From contig JAGRGH010000003.1 of assembly GCA_020445605.1 (NCBI GenBank), positions 1-64,000 of the forward strand: DNA of 64,000 nucleotides. Direction: 5' to 3'. This document shows positions 36,371-46,400 of the stretch, one piece after another (the stretch's first letter is position 1; each line of letters opens with the position of its first letter). Origin of the DNA: Chromatiales bacterium. GTDB taxonomy: Bacteria; Pseudomonadota; Gammaproteobacteria; JAGRGH01. The notes under the pieces were generated by a model that worked only from the letters and a program-made list of their open reading frames with translations, ran no database searches and was not told where the DNA came from. The translations under genes and the position numbers were made by a program.

Positions 36371-38524
36371 TCAGATTGCGCGCAGGTTCGCGTAGCCGAC
36401 CACCAGCCACTTGGTGCCGGAGGCCTCGAAGTTGACCTGCACACGGGCGCTGGCGCCGGCGCCTTCGGCGTTGGTAACGACGCCTTCGCCAAAGCGCGCG
36501 TGTTCCACTCGCTGTCCGAGCCGGAAACCGCTCTCGCCCATCTGGCCCGCTGCGGCGGGTTTCGGTGCTGACGTGAATCCACGTCCCCGAGCGCGCACTT
36601 CGTCGGTCAAGGCGGCCGGAATCTCACCGAGAAACCGTGACGGCAACGGAAACACCTCACGCCCGTGCAGGCGCCGGTGTTCGGCGAGCGTCAGGTACAG
36701 CTCGCGTCGCGCGCGTGTGATTCCGACGTAACAGAGCCTTCTCTCTTCTTCCAGGCGACCCGGTTCATCGATGGACATCTGGTGCGGGAAGAGACCTTCC
36801 TCCACGCCGCAGATCAACACCAGCGGAAACTCCAGCCCCTTGGCCGAATGCAGGGTCATGAGCTGCACGGCATCGGTGAACGCATCGGCCTGGGTCTCGC
36901 CGGCCTCCAGCGCCGCATGCGCGAGAAACTGATCCAGCGGTGCCAGGGTTTCGTCGTTCTCGGACTCGAACTGTGAAGTGGCGTTGATCAGTTCGTCGAG
37001 GTTTTCGTTGCGCGACTGCGCCTTCTCGCCACCTTCCTTCTGATAGTGATCGCGCAGGCCGCTGGTTTCGATCGCCAGTGCGGCCTGTTCGTGCAGCTCC
37101 ATCCCTTCGCAGCGTGCGGCGAGTTCGTCGATGAGCGTCAGGAACGCGTCGAGTGCGCCACCCGCGCGCGCGCCGAGTGCGCCGCTGGTAACGAGTGCGC
37201 GTGCCGTATCCCACATTGAACGGTCCTGCGCGCGGGCCTGTTCGCGCACGATCTCCAGCGTGCGCGCACCGATGCCACGCGTGGGCAGATTCACGACGCG
37301 CTCGAACGAGGGATCGTCGTCGCGATTCGACACGAGGCGCAGGTAGGCGACGGCGTCCTTGATCTCGGCGCGCTCGAAGAATCGCAGGCCGCCATACACG
37401 CGATAGGCGATGCCCGTGCGCAGCAGCGCGTCTTCGAGCACGCGCGACTGGGCGTTCGAGCGATACAGCACCGCGCAGTCGGCGGCGCGACCCTCGGTCT
37501 CGATCCAGCGCCGGATGCGCTCGACGATGAACGCGGCTTCATCGAGATCGGTGTTCGCGCGATAGATGTGGATCGGCGCGCCGTCGCCGGCGTCGGTCCA
37601 CAGGTGCTTGCCCAGACGTCCGTCGTTGTGTGCGATCAGCGCGTTCGCGGCCGCGAGAATGGTGCCCGTGGAGCGGTAGTTCTGTTCCAGCCGCGTGAGT
37701 TTTACGTCGGGCATCTCGCGCTGAAAGCTCAGGATGTTTTCCACGCGCGCGCCACGCCAGCCATAGATCGACTGGTCGTCGTCGCCGACGGCGAACAGAC
37801 GTCCGCGCCGACCGTCGAGCAGGCGCAGCCAGGCGTACTGGATGGCGTTGGTGTCCTGGAATTCGTCGACGAGGATGTGCTCGAAGCGCTCCTGGTACTG
37901 CGCGAGCAGGGGCGGGTTGTCGCGCCACAGTTCGTGTGCACGCAGCAGGAGTTCCGCGAAATCCACCACACCCGCGCGTTCACAGGCGCTCTGATAGGTC
38001 GCGTAGATCCGCGACAACTGGCGTTGCCACGGATCATTGCCGGGCTCGATGTGCTCGGCGCGCAGGCCCTCGTCCTTGCGGTCGTTGATGAACCATTGCG
38101 CCTTGCGTGGCGGCCAGCGGGCCTCGTCGAGTTCGAGATCACGCAGCACGCGGCGCACCAGGCGGTACTGGTCGTCGCTGTCGAGAATCTGGAAATTCTG
38201 CGGCAGCTTCGCCTCGGCCCAGTGCTGGCGCAGCAGCCGGTGCGCAAGACCATGAAACGTTCCGGCCCACAGGCCGCCGAGCGGCTGACCGAGCAGTTCC
38301 TCGATGCGGATGCGCATCTCGCGCGCGGCCTTGTTCGTGAACGTGACCGCGAGAATGTTGTAGGGCGAAACGCCCTCCACGCGCAGCAGCCAGGCGATGC
38401 GGTGCACGAGCACGCGGGTCTTGCCGCTGCCCGCGCCGGCGAGCACCAGATGCGCACCAGCCGGTGCGGCAACGGCCTCGCGCTGCGCATCGTTCAGGGG
38501 ATCGAGAATGTCGGATACGTCCAT
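36371..38524 (-). CDS. uvrD: DNA helicase II (UvrD family)
   Basis: A 717-residue superfamily 1A helicase for excision and mismatch repair. Motif I AGAGSGKTRVLVHRIAWL, motif II DEFQDTN, motif III VGDDDQSIYGWRGA, motif IV LEQNYRST, motif V LMTLHSAKGLEFP and motif VI VGITRARR are all present, with the C-terminal Tudor-like segment RVEHARFGEGVV. The start LNDAQREAVAAPAG and length match UvrD better than Rep. Its ATG region overlaps upstream sequence on the opposite strand where a small zinc-ribbon gene may be transcribed divergently. Confidence 0.96.
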   Translation of the reverse strand: MDVSDILDPLNDAQREAVAAPAGAHLVLAGAGSGKTRVLVHRIAWLLRVEGVSPYNILAVTFTNKAAREMRIRIEELLGQPLGGLWAGTFHGLAHRLLRQHWAEAKLPQNFQILDSDDQYRLVRRVLRDLELDEARWPPRKAQWFINDRKDEGLRAEHIEPGNDPWQRQLSRIYATYQSACERAGVVDFAELLLRAHELWRDNPPLLAQYQERFEHILVDEFQDTNAIQYAWLRLLDGRRGRLFAVGDDDQSIYGWRGARVENILSFQREMPDVKLTRLEQNYRSTGTILAAANALIAHNDGRLGKHLWTDAGDGAPIHIYRANTDLDEAAFIVERIRRWIETEGRAADCAVLYRSNAQSRVLEDALLRTGIAYRVYGGLRFFERAEIKDAVAYLRLVSNRDDDPSFERVVNLPTRGIGARTLEIVREQARAQDRSMWDTARALVTSGALGARAGGALDAFLTLIDELAARCEGMELHEQAALAIETSGLRDHYQKEGGEKAQSRNENLDELINATSQFESENDETLAPLDQFLAHAALEAGETQADAFTDAVQLMTLHSAKGLEFPLVLICGVEEGLFPHQMSIDEPGRLEEERRLCYVGITRARRELYLTLAEHRRLHGREVFPLPSRFLGEIPAALTDEVRARGRGFTSAPKPAAAGQMGESGFRLGQRVEHARFGEGVVTNAEGAGASARVQVNFEASGTKWLVVGYANLRAI

Positions 38525-38586
38525 CGCGGCGGGATTCTACCTGCTCGCGTTGGCGCTGGTTTCCGGCTCGGGACGTGCGGCCGGCC

Positions 38587-38592
38587 TATACT
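38587..38592 (+). promoter_or_regulatory. -10 box TATACT before the zinc-ribbon gene
   Basis: TATACT lies 29 bases before the GTG start at 38622 and about 65 bases into the upstream flank of uvrD. The -35 is poor (TTCCGG at 38561). Confidence 0.4.
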
Positions 38593-38621
38593 CGGGCTTT
38601 GGCCGGTCGCTGGAGCATCGC

Positions 38622-38849
38622 GTGGAGTGGGCTTTTCTGGCTGTCTTCATCGTCGCGGCGATCGTGGTGGGCGGGTTGTTCCGTTCGCGGTGCCCGAAAT
38701 GCCGCCGTTTCGCGGCCTTTCTGCCGACCGGTGAAACCCGCTCGCCCGCGAAGACCGGAAAGCTGCGCTGGCAGGAACAGGTGCGCTGCAAGCATTGCGG
38801 ACATGAGCGCTGGCGTGACCGCCAGAGCGAGTCCACAGGAGTGAACTGA
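38622..38849 (+). CDS. Small membrane protein with a zinc-ribbon
   Basis: A 75-residue protein with one N-terminal transmembrane helix (AFLAVFIVAAIVVGGLF) followed by a cytoplasmic zinc-ribbon-like pair, CPKC and CKHC, 36 residues apart. GTG 38622 is chosen because GGAG lies seven bases upstream and TATACT further up. A longer frame from ATG 38508 (MSDTSIAAGFYLLALALVSG) would add a second hydrophobic segment but overlap the uvrD start. The family was not recognised. Convergent with the SLC13 gene. Confidence 0.6.
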   Translation: MEWAFLAVFIVAAIVVGGLFRSRCPKCRRFAAFLPTGETRSPAKTGKLRWQEQVRCKHCGHERWRDRQSESTGVN

Positions 38850-38883
38850 ACGAGGGCGTTGTGTCTGAGTCTGACGCCGGCAA

Positions 38884-40704
38884 TCAGGAACCGGCAATTG
38901 GATAGAGCATCGGCAGCAGGAACGAGAACACCGCCCACATCAGCAGCGTCAGCGGCAGGCCGGCGCGCAGAAAATCGCCGAAGGAATAGCCGCCGGCGTT
39001 CATGACCAGCAGGTTGGTCTTGTAAGCCATGGGCGTTGCGAAGCTCATGTTCGCGCCGAACAGGATTGCGAGCACGAAGGGCTCCGGCGGCAGCGCGAGA
39101 TCGTTCGCGATGGAGATCGCGATGGGCGTGCCGATCACCGCGGCCGCGTTGTTCGACACCACGTTGGTGACCAGCGCCATCAGCAGCATCAGTGCCGACA
39201 GCAGCACGGCTGGTGATGCGCCCTGCATGACGATGACCAGTTGCTCGGCGAGGTAACGCGTCGCGCCCGTGCGCGTCATGGCAATGCCCAGCGCCAGACT
39301 CGCGACGATGATGAGAATGACCGCGGGACTCAGCGCGCGGCCGACATCGGGCCAGCTCAGACAGCGCGTGATCAGCATCAGCAGCACGCCGACGACGGCG
39401 GCGACGGCGATCGACAGCAGGCCGAACGCGGCCGCTGCGACGATGCCGATCATGATGGCCGCGGCGATCGGCGCGCGTCTCGAGCGCGGCAGGTCCGCCG
39501 TGGCATCGAGCAGCAGCAGTTCGCCGTTGCGCTTGATCTCGGCCAGCCGTTCACGCGCGCCCTGCACGAGCAGCACGTCGCCGGGCCGCAGCGGCGTGTC
39601 GTTGAGGTGCCGGCCCTGCCCGGACAGCGCGCGTCCGCTGCGATGCAGGGCCAGCGTCGTCAGACGGAAGCGGTCGGCGAAGCGTGCGCCGCGCAGGGTC
39701 ATGCCCACGAACGGCGAACCGGTCGTGATCACGACCTCGGCAATCTGCTCGTCGTCCTGTTTCTTGACCGCATCGAAATCCAGCCGCTCGTCGCCGGAGT
39801 ACAGCGGCGTACCGAGCGCGGCTTCGTAGGCCTTCAGGCGGTCCGGCGTATCGCGCACGATGAGGCGGTCGCCCGGCCTCACGCGCACGTCGGGCAGCGG
39901 GGCGACCTCGACGCCCGCGCCGCGCTGCACATGGGCGATGCGCAGTTCGCTGCCGGCACGTTCGAGCAGTTCGCGAATTTTTTTCTCGGCCGCGAAGCTC
40001 GTTTCCTCGATGACCAGCGCGGCCTCGAACACGCGTGGCGAGGTGTCGGCCATCGGTGCCGTGCGCGCCGGCAGCAGCCGTGGCGCGACGAGCCAGAGAT
40101 ACACGATGCCGATGCCCCCGGCGATCGCGGCCGGCAGCAAAAAGTCGAACAGTTCGAGCCGGCGCATGCCGAGGTCCGCGGCGACCGCGACGACGAGCAG
40201 GTTCGTCGAGGTGCCGATGGTCGTCGCCATGCCGCCGACGAGGGTCGCGAAACCCATGGGCATCAGCACGTCCGACGGCGGTCTGCCCGCGCGCAGCGAC
40301 ACGCCGACGAGGATCGGCAGCAGCAGCACGACCACCGGCGTGTTGTTGACGAAGGCGCTGAGCACGGCACCGAACAGCAGGGTTGCGAGCAGCGACAGCG
40401 CTGGTGCCACGCTCCACAGCCTGCCGAGGGCGCGGCCGACCGGTTCCAGCGCGCCGGTGCGCACCAGCCCCTGCCCGGCGATCATCAGCGCGGAGACCGC
40501 GACCAGCGCCTCGTGGCCGAAGCCGAGAAACAGGTCCGTGGCGTGCAGCACGCCGTCGGCATCGTGAAACGGCACGAGTTCGAAACCGATCGCGAGCACC
40601 GCGAGCACGGCCAGTGCCGAGGTCTCGATCGGGATGCGCTCGCGCGAGAACAGCACCAGTGCGATGCCGGTCAGCGCCAGTACAAAAATCGCGTGGGGAT
40701 TCAT
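38884..40704 (-). CDS. SLC13-type anion permease with two RCK_C domains
   Basis: A 606-residue inner-membrane transporter. Two hydrophobic halves flank a soluble middle (about 210-410) that holds two TrkA-C/RCK_C-like units (VRPGDRLIVRDTPDRLKAYE and LRPGDVLLVQGARERLAEIK). The membrane halves carry AFVNNTPVVVLLLPILVG and VVSNNAAAVIGTPIAISIA, the paired asparagine-proline/serine-asparagine hairpins of DASS/SLC13 sodium-coupled permeases (SAC1/YbhI-like sulfate or dicarboxylate carriers). The ligand cannot be told. Convergent with the zinc-ribbon gene and divergent from the DUF4282-like gene. Confidence 0.9.
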   Translation of the reverse strand: MNPHAIFVLALTGIALVLFSRERIPIETSALAVLAVLAIGFELVPFHDADGVLHATDLFLGFGHEALVAVSALMIAGQGLVRTGALEPVGRALGRLWSVAPALSLLATLLFGAVLSAFVNNTPVVVLLLPILVGVSLRAGRPPSDVLMPMGFATLVGGMATTIGTSTNLLVVAVAADLGMRRLELFDFLLPAAIAGGIGIVYLWLVAPRLLPARTAPMADTSPRVFEAALVIEETSFAAEKKIRELLERAGSELRIAHVQRGAGVEVAPLPDVRVRPGDRLIVRDTPDRLKAYEAALGTPLYSGDERLDFDAVKKQDDEQIAEVVITTGSPFVGMTLRGARFADRFRLTTLALHRSGRALSGQGRHLNDTPLRPGDVLLVQGARERLAEIKRNGELLLLDATADLPRSRRAPIAAAIMIGIVAAAAFGLLSIAVAAVVGVLLMLITRCLSWPDVGRALSPAVILIIVASLALGIAMTRTGATRYLAEQLVIVMQGASPAVLLSALMLLMALVTNVVSNNAAAVIGTPIAISIANDLALPPEPFVLAILFGANMSFATPMAYKTNLLVMNAGGYSFGDFLRAGLPLTLLMWAVFSFLLPMLYPIAGS

Positions 40705-40769
40705 GGCCGGATCGAGCGTAGCAGGATTCGTATCCCCGGATGACCACGCGCGCGGCGCCGGGGCCGCGC

Positions 40770-40775
40770 TATGCT
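40770..40775 (+). promoter_or_regulatory. -10 box immediately before an ATG (possible leaderless start)
   Basis: TATGCT ends eight bases before ATG 40784. A normal start point about seven bases after the box would fall on or next to the A of the start codon, so the mRNA may be leaderless. No Shine-Dalgarno precedes the ATG, which is consistent. Confidence 0.4.
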
Positions 40776-40783
40776 AGCCACCT

Positions 40784-41116
40784 ATGCACGATCTGTTTCA
40801 AATGCTTTCGGACGTCGCGACGTTTCGCGTCATGATCGGCGAGCCGCTGCTGTTCGTCGTCTACTACGTGGGCGCCGTGGTGCTGCCCGTGCTGACCTTC
40901 ATGTTCGTGCGCTGGGCCACGCGGCGCGAGCCGGCCCGAGTGCCGGTCGGTGCGCGCAGCGCCGCGCATGCGGCCGCGGAGAAGGCGCCGCGGCCGGCGC
41001 TGGTCGTGACACTGTTCATCGTGTTCTTCACGATCGGCGAACTCGTCTGGCGGCTGATGTTCGAGATCCTGATCGCTTACTTCCAGATTCACGCCGTGCT
41101 CACGGCGGCACACTGA
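40784..41116 (+). CDS. Small membrane protein, DUF4282-like
   Basis: A 110-residue protein with two membrane helices (about 21-40, PLLFVVYYVGAVVLPVLTF; and about 71-92, LVVTLFIVFFTIGELVWRL) separated by a basic loop. The pattern TFRVMIGEPLLFVVYYVG and RLMFEILIAYFQIHAVL resembles DUF4282 proteins (FKxMITPxxIxxxYxxG ... RxxxELxIVxFxIxExL). Function unknown. Confidence 0.7.
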   Translation: MHDLFQMLSDVATFRVMIGEPLLFVVYYVGAVVLPVLTFMFVRWATRREPARVPVGARSAAHAAAEKAPRPALVVTLFIVFFTIGELVWRLMFEILIAYFQIHAVLTAAH

Positions 41117-41270
41117 AGCGAGTTTCGGCCAGGTCCGAGCGCGAGTTCCGGAATTGCGACCGTGTTCCCGGTTTGTTCGCACCGCCGTGTGCAAACCTCG
41201 TTCTCCAGTGCCGCACGCGCTTGCGGATGAACCAGCCGAATGTCCGGGCAGGGGTTGCCGGGGAGGCAAA

Positions 41271-42065
41271 GTGGAGAAACTCATCGTGGGGTGTAGAGAG
41301 ATCGTCGCTGCGTGCGTGCTGGTCTTTTCAGCCCTGTTCGCCGCCTGCGCTCAGGCCGTCGCTGTTCCGGTCGTCAATCCGGGGTTCGAGGCCGAGGTCC
41401 ATGGGCCAAACACGTTCACTTTCACGGCGCCGACCGGCTGGGCGGACTACAACACCGCCGCGGTCGCCGGCGAAACCGTTGGCACCCTGAACCCGGCGAC
41501 GACAACGTACTTTGCTCCGGGCCAGTGGGGCGGCAGCAACGTGGCGATTGCCTACATGGATGCGGGTGGAACGGCCAATGTCGAATTTGGCATTCGCCAG
41601 ACCCTGGGTGCCGTACTCGCAGCCGACACGATTTACACGCTGACCGTTGGCGTCGGCAACATCGCCTCCGGGACTTCGGACCTTGGCGGTGGCCCGATCT
41701 TTTTCGACCTGGATGGATTTCCGGGTTATCGGGTCGAACTGCTGGCGGGCACGACTCTGCTCGCGGCTGATCTGAATAGCCTGGTCATTCCCGAAGGCGA
41801 GTTTCGCCTGAGTCAGATCGTATTCGACAGCACCGGCGTCAACCCGCTTTTGATCGGACAGCCGCTGGTGATCGGGCTGGTGAATCTCAACGTGCCGGAC
41901 CCGGTCGATCCGGTCGCGCATCGCGAAGTCGATTTTGACGATGTCGCACTGGATGCTTCGCCGGCGGCGCTGCCGGCGCCGGCCACGCTGGCATTGTTGA
42001 TTGCGGGGCTTGCGCTGGCAGGTCTGCGTTCGCGCGGGGCTCGCCAGGGCGATCACATCTCGTAA
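41271..42065 (+). CDS. PEP-CTERM-like exported protein
   Basis: About 264 residues. GTG 41271 has a near-perfect GGGAGG four bases upstream. Signal peptide (IVAACVLVFSALFAACAQAVA) followed by a beta-rich secreted domain beginning VPVVNPGFEAEVHGPNTFTF and reminiscent of DUF642/HAF-type PEP-CTERM proteins. It ends LPAPATLALLIAGLALAGL followed by RSRGAR, a PxPAT-transmembrane-Arg tail like the PEP-CTERM sorting signal recognised by exosortase. No exosortase gene lies in the window. Convergent with the DUF1501-DUF1800 pair; a hairpin lies in the gap. Confidence 0.82.
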   Translation: MEKLIVGCREIVAACVLVFSALFAACAQAVAVPVVNPGFEAEVHGPNTFTFTAPTGWADYNTAAVAGETVGTLNPATTTYFAPGQWGGSNVAIAYMDAGGTANVEFGIRQTLGAVLAADTIYTLTVGVGNIASGTSDLGGGPIFFDLDGFPGYRVELLAGTTLLAADLNSLVIPEGEFRLSQIVFDSTGVNPLLIGQPLVIGLVNLNVPDPVDPVAHREVDFDDVALDASPAALPAPATLALLIAGLALAGLRSRGARQGDHIS

Positions 42066-42181
42066 CGCAGGCCCGGCGTTAGGGCGTTCAAGCCGCCAGG
42101 GTTGAGCCCATGGTGCTGCTTCGGCGTGCCCGGGTCACCCACGGCCAGCCATCCGAGTTTCACACTGGGCGCGTTGCACGC

Positions 42182-42203
42182 TGGACCCAGAGCGCCGGGT
42201 CCA
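42182..42203. terminator. Stem-loop between convergent PEP-CTERM and DUF1501 genes
   Basis: TGGACCC-agagcgcc-GGGTCCA forms a 7-bp perfect stem 5 bases beyond the DUF1501 stop. The rest of the 142-bp gap shows nothing recognisable. Confidence 0.5.
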
Positions 42204-42207
42204 CCGG

Positions 42208-43428
42208 TCAGCCAATCAGGCCGATTGGTGTCGGGGTAAAGCCCGGCAGGATCAGACCGGTGTCGGCGACGCCGAGGAAGCGCGTCAGCACCTCGGCCAT
42301 GACGTCGCGAAAATCGATGCTGTGGTCGAGGTAGCGACCGTCGTGGAGATTCGCCGGGGCGAGCCCGGGCCAAGCACCATGCACACCGCCGTGGATGCCG
42401 TTGCCGGCCGCGAACCAGGCCGCGGCATGGCCGTGATCGGTGCCGCCGCTGGCATTCTCCTCGGCGGTGCGGCCGAACTCGGTCATGCTCAGGATCAGCA
42501 CGTCGTCCATGCGGGTGCCGAGGTCCGTGACCAGCGCGGCAATGCCGGCGGCGAAGTCCGCATGCCGACCGGCCTGTGGACCCTGGGCGCCGCCTTGGCC
42601 CGAATGCGTATCCCAGCCGCCGATGTCGGCGGTCGCGACCTCGAGCCCCACGTCCGCCTTGATCAGGGCCGCGACCTGGCGCAATGAAGTGCCAAAGCCC
42701 GACTCCGGGTACTCGGCACCGTTTTCGGGCACGTAGTTCGAGATGTCGATCGCGGCAAGCGTCTCGAGGTTGTCGAGAAAGGTCAGCCCGGCCTGATGCA
42801 GGGCCGCACGGTGGCGGTCTTCGGCGTCGATCGACTGTTCGTAGACCGTGGCCAGCGCGTTCACCAGAACCTCGCCGTCACCGCCGCCGAACCCGAGATT
42901 GCCGATGTCGTCGAGCGTGGCGACCGGCACCTCGCCGCGCAGCGCATGCGCGAGCGAGCCGCCCATGCTGACCGCGCGCACGGCGGCGTCGATGGAGGTC
43001 TGGGCCAGGTAGCGGTTCAGCCAGCCGTCGATCGACGATTCGGGCTGGCCGCTTTCGATCCAGCGCTGGCCATCGAAATGCGACTGCGAGGCGTCCGGAT
43101 ACTGCACGGCCGGCAGCACGCCGAGACGGCCGTCGAGATACAGGGCATGCAGCGGCGCGAGCGCCGGATGCAGGCCGAGGAAGCCGTTCAGGTTCAGCGC
43201 GGCCGCCGGGTTGCCGGCGTTCGGCGGCGCGATGCCGATGCCCGGACGCAGACCGGCGTAGTACGGATCGCCAAATGGCACCACCGTGTTCAGGCCGTCG
43301 CAGCCGCCGCGCTGAAACACGACGACCAGGGTCGTCGGGTTCGCTTCGGCGGCCTGCGCGAAACGCAGCCGCAGCGCGCCGGTTGCGAGCGCGCCGGCGG
43401 TGAATTTCAGGAAGCGACGTCGCTGCAT
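42208..43428 (-). CDS. DUF1501 family Tat-exported protein
   Basis: About 406 residues with a twin-arginine signal (MQRRRFLKFTAGALATGAL). The DUF1501 domain is marked by VVFQRGGCDGLNTVVPFGDP, the family's SMGGSLAHALRGEVPVATLD region, and DVLILSMTEFGRTAEENAS with GGTDHGHAAAWF. The family has a sulfatase/phosphatase-like fold, activity unknown, and almost always neighbours a DUF1800 gene, as here. ATG 43428 has GGGG upstream. ATG 43446, overlapping the DUF1800 stop as ATGA, is the alternative and would imply coupling. Confidence 0.92.
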   Translation of the reverse strand: MQRRRFLKFTAGALATGALRLRFAQAAEANPTTLVVVFQRGGCDGLNTVVPFGDPYYAGLRPGIGIAPPNAGNPAAALNLNGFLGLHPALAPLHALYLDGRLGVLPAVQYPDASQSHFDGQRWIESGQPESSIDGWLNRYLAQTSIDAAVRAVSMGGSLAHALRGEVPVATLDDIGNLGFGGGDGEVLVNALATVYEQSIDAEDRHRAALHQAGLTFLDNLETLAAIDISNYVPENGAEYPESGFGTSLRQVAALIKADVGLEVATADIGGWDTHSGQGGAQGPQAGRHADFAAGIAALVTDLGTRMDDVLILSMTEFGRTAEENASGGTDHGHAAAWFAAGNGIHGGVHGAWPGLAPANLHDGRYLDHSIDFRDVMAEVLTRFLGVADTGLILPGFTPTPIGLIG

Positions 43429-43442
43429 GCTGTGACCCCGTG

Positions 43443-46400
43443 TCATTGCAGGTGGAACGCCGGGAAGCCCAGCGCCAGCGCGATCGCGGTGCGCACGCGC
43501 TCGTCGGCCGCTTCAGCGTCGAGGTGGCCGAACGGCAGGTCATTGGCCGGCGCGAGCGCGCCGCGCAGAACCGACCATTCGACGTCCGAGTAGTCGTGCG
43601 CGAACAGGCGTTCGGCGAGCGCCCCGGCGATGCCGTCGGCGGTCGTATGGCCCTGCGCGTTCAATGCGCCGAGCGGATCCAGCAGATGGTTGCGATACTC
43701 GCCGGGGCGGGCGAACGCCAGCTCCGAACCAAGGCGCACCCGCGCGAGCAGCTGGTTGGAATGCGTCCAGCGTTCGCCAGTCTCGGCGTAACCGGTCGGC
43801 ACCGGGTTCTGCATCAGCGGCATGCCGAGGTCTTCCAGTGCCGCGCGCATGCCGTTGCGACCCTGCACGACGCCGAGCGCACGCGAGGTTGCCAGCACCG
43901 ACTCCAGTGGCGTGCGCACCTTCATCTGCGCATTGGCCAGATCGCTGAACGCCGGCGAATGCAGGATGTGCGACACGACCGTGCCGATGTGGCCGTCGGT
44001 GTCCATGAACACCCCGGCGCATTCGTCGATCGCGTCCGCGTGCGGGTCGTCGCGCACGAACAGTTGCAGCAGCTTCGTGCAGACGTGGTGCGCGGTGGAC
44101 GGATGCGCGGCGAGGATGTCCAGCACGTCCTCGCCGTCCTCAACCCCGCGTCCGGCGGCGAGCACATGACCCAGCACGGTTTTCTCACCGTTGTCGTGCC
44201 AGTGCGAGCGAAACTGGAACGCACCCTCGCGCACCGTCCAGCCGGTCAGCGCGCGGGCGACCTCCTCGACATCGTCCTGGGTGTAGCCGCCATCGACGCC
44301 CATGGTGTGCAGTTCGAGCAGCTCGCGCGGGTAGTTCTCGTTCGGGTTTTCCTTGCGGCTGGTGGCGTTGTCCAGGTACTTCAGCATCGCCGGGCTCTTC
44401 GCGCTGATCCCGAGCAGGGTGCGGAACCCACCGAATGCGTTCGCGCGGAACGCCTCGATTTCGGCGAGCTCCCAGCCCCAGTTGCCGTGCTTGTTCAGAT
44501 CGGTGTTGAAGTGGTTGTCCCAGAACCAGGTCATGAGCTCACGCAGCTGCGCTGCGCTGAGCCGCATGTGCGTGAGCCACCAGTTCTGCAGGTCCGAACG
44601 TGAATCCACCGGCCCGAGTTCGGCGAGCGCCGCTGCAAGTTCGGCACCGGGATCGAGGTTCGGATCCAGCTGTCCGTTCAGCCAGTCTTCGACGCCCGTT
44701 GCACGGATCGCCGCGAGCAGTTCCGGCGTCGGGCCAAAGCTCGCGCGCCGGGCCAGCTGCATGGAATCGATCGGCTCCTCGACGACCGCGAGTGTCACCG
44801 AGCGCGTGCGTCGGTTGCCGCTGAAATCGGTTGCCTCCACGCGCAGATCGAGCGTCTCGCCGGGCGCGGCCACGCCGGACGGCAGTGGCACCTGAAACGC
44901 TCCGCCGCGTGGCGGAAAGTCGAGTTCCAGACTGCGGGTTTGGCTGCCGGTGAGCGTCGCGCGCAGGTTCGCGATCTGGCTGTTGTCGCTGATGCTGCCG
45001 CTGATCACGGCGCCGCCCGTCCAGCTGACATCCGGCGCAGCGAGGCTGAGGTCTGGCGCCGCACCGTCTTCGAAAACCTCGACTGCAACTTCGGCGACCG
45101 CGCCGTTCTTGGCGGCATCCCAGGCGAACGCGCGCACCGACACCGGGCCGGGGCCGCCGATGGCGGCCGCCGGCACGGTCGCGCGCCAGAAGCCGGTGTC
45201 CGCAAACAGCTCGGCGTGAACGAACTCCACCACGTCGCCACGCGCGATGCGCAGCCGCACGCCGTCGACGCCGACGCGGTCGTGGGCGACGCCCAGCACG
45301 CGCATGCCGCCGGTTCCGATGCGTGCGCCGGCGACCGGCTCGATCAGCGTGATCTGCGGCGGGCGGAAGTCCGGCTGCAGCGGCTGGTCGCGCGTCAGCT
45401 CGAAGTCGAATTTGGCCGGGGCCGTGATCCAGTCGCTGTAGTAGTGCTCGCCGTCGCCGAACGGATTGACGGCTTTGATGACATAGATCGGCCCGCCGCC
45501 GAGGTCGGTCGGGTCGAAGCGCACCGTGCCGCCCGCGTCCGTCATACCGTCGTTCTGCCACTTGCGTTCGCCGTTCCATTCCTTGCGGATGACGACCAGC
45601 TGCACGCCGGCCAGCGCCTGGCCGGTGTCGCCCGCGACCAGCCGCACGGGGAGCTTGCCGAGCCGGAATCGGTATTCGCCGGTCGCCGTCAGCGCGTCGC
45701 TGACCGCCCAGCCGCCGTTGTAGGGCTGTGCCTTGAGCTCGTAGACGCGGCCGGCGCCGAGCCCGTCGAGGTCCAGGGTCAGGCGGCCGTCGGCGTCGGC
45801 GGTCCGTCGCGTGACCCAGTGCGTGCCGTCGGCGACGCGCTCACGCACCGTGATTTCGATCCCGGCCAGCGCAGCGCCGCTGTGGAAGTCCTCGACCCGC
45901 ACTGCGAGCGGCGCATTGCCGACCGTGAAGCGGAACGCCCCCGCGGTCTCGAGGATGGCGCTGTATTTCCAGGATTGATCGATCGTGCTTTGCGCCTTGA
46001 GCCGGTAGCGTCGGCCCTGGCCGAGCCCCGGGGCGTCGAACACGGCCTGGCCGCTGGCATCGGTCTCGACCCGGCTGATCCAGCGCTGTTCGTCGTTGGC
46101 GAGGACTTCGACGAGGGTGATGTCACGGTTCGCGAGCGGTTCGCCGTCGGCGCCGGAGACCGCGGTCACCGGCAGCTGCCCGACCTCCAGCCGCACCCGT
46201 CCCGGCGCGGTGATCTCCGCCGATTCCAGCCAGCCGCTGTCGCTGGCGTTGGCGAGAAAGTAGTAGCGTGCTCCGCTGCCGAGTCCGGCGAGTTCGAAGC
46301 GGGCGATGCCGTCGGCGCCGGTTGCCGTTTTCGCGCGCCACGTGGACTTGCCGTCGCCGAGCCGCTCGCGCGCATGCACATCGACACCTGAGCGCGGCGT

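Noticed and set aside
42053-42373. A 106-residue minus-strand frame overlapping the end of the DUF1501 gene and the following gap
   Set aside because: It overlaps a certain gene out of frame, lacks a start signal, and its product looks like noncoding sequence translated.
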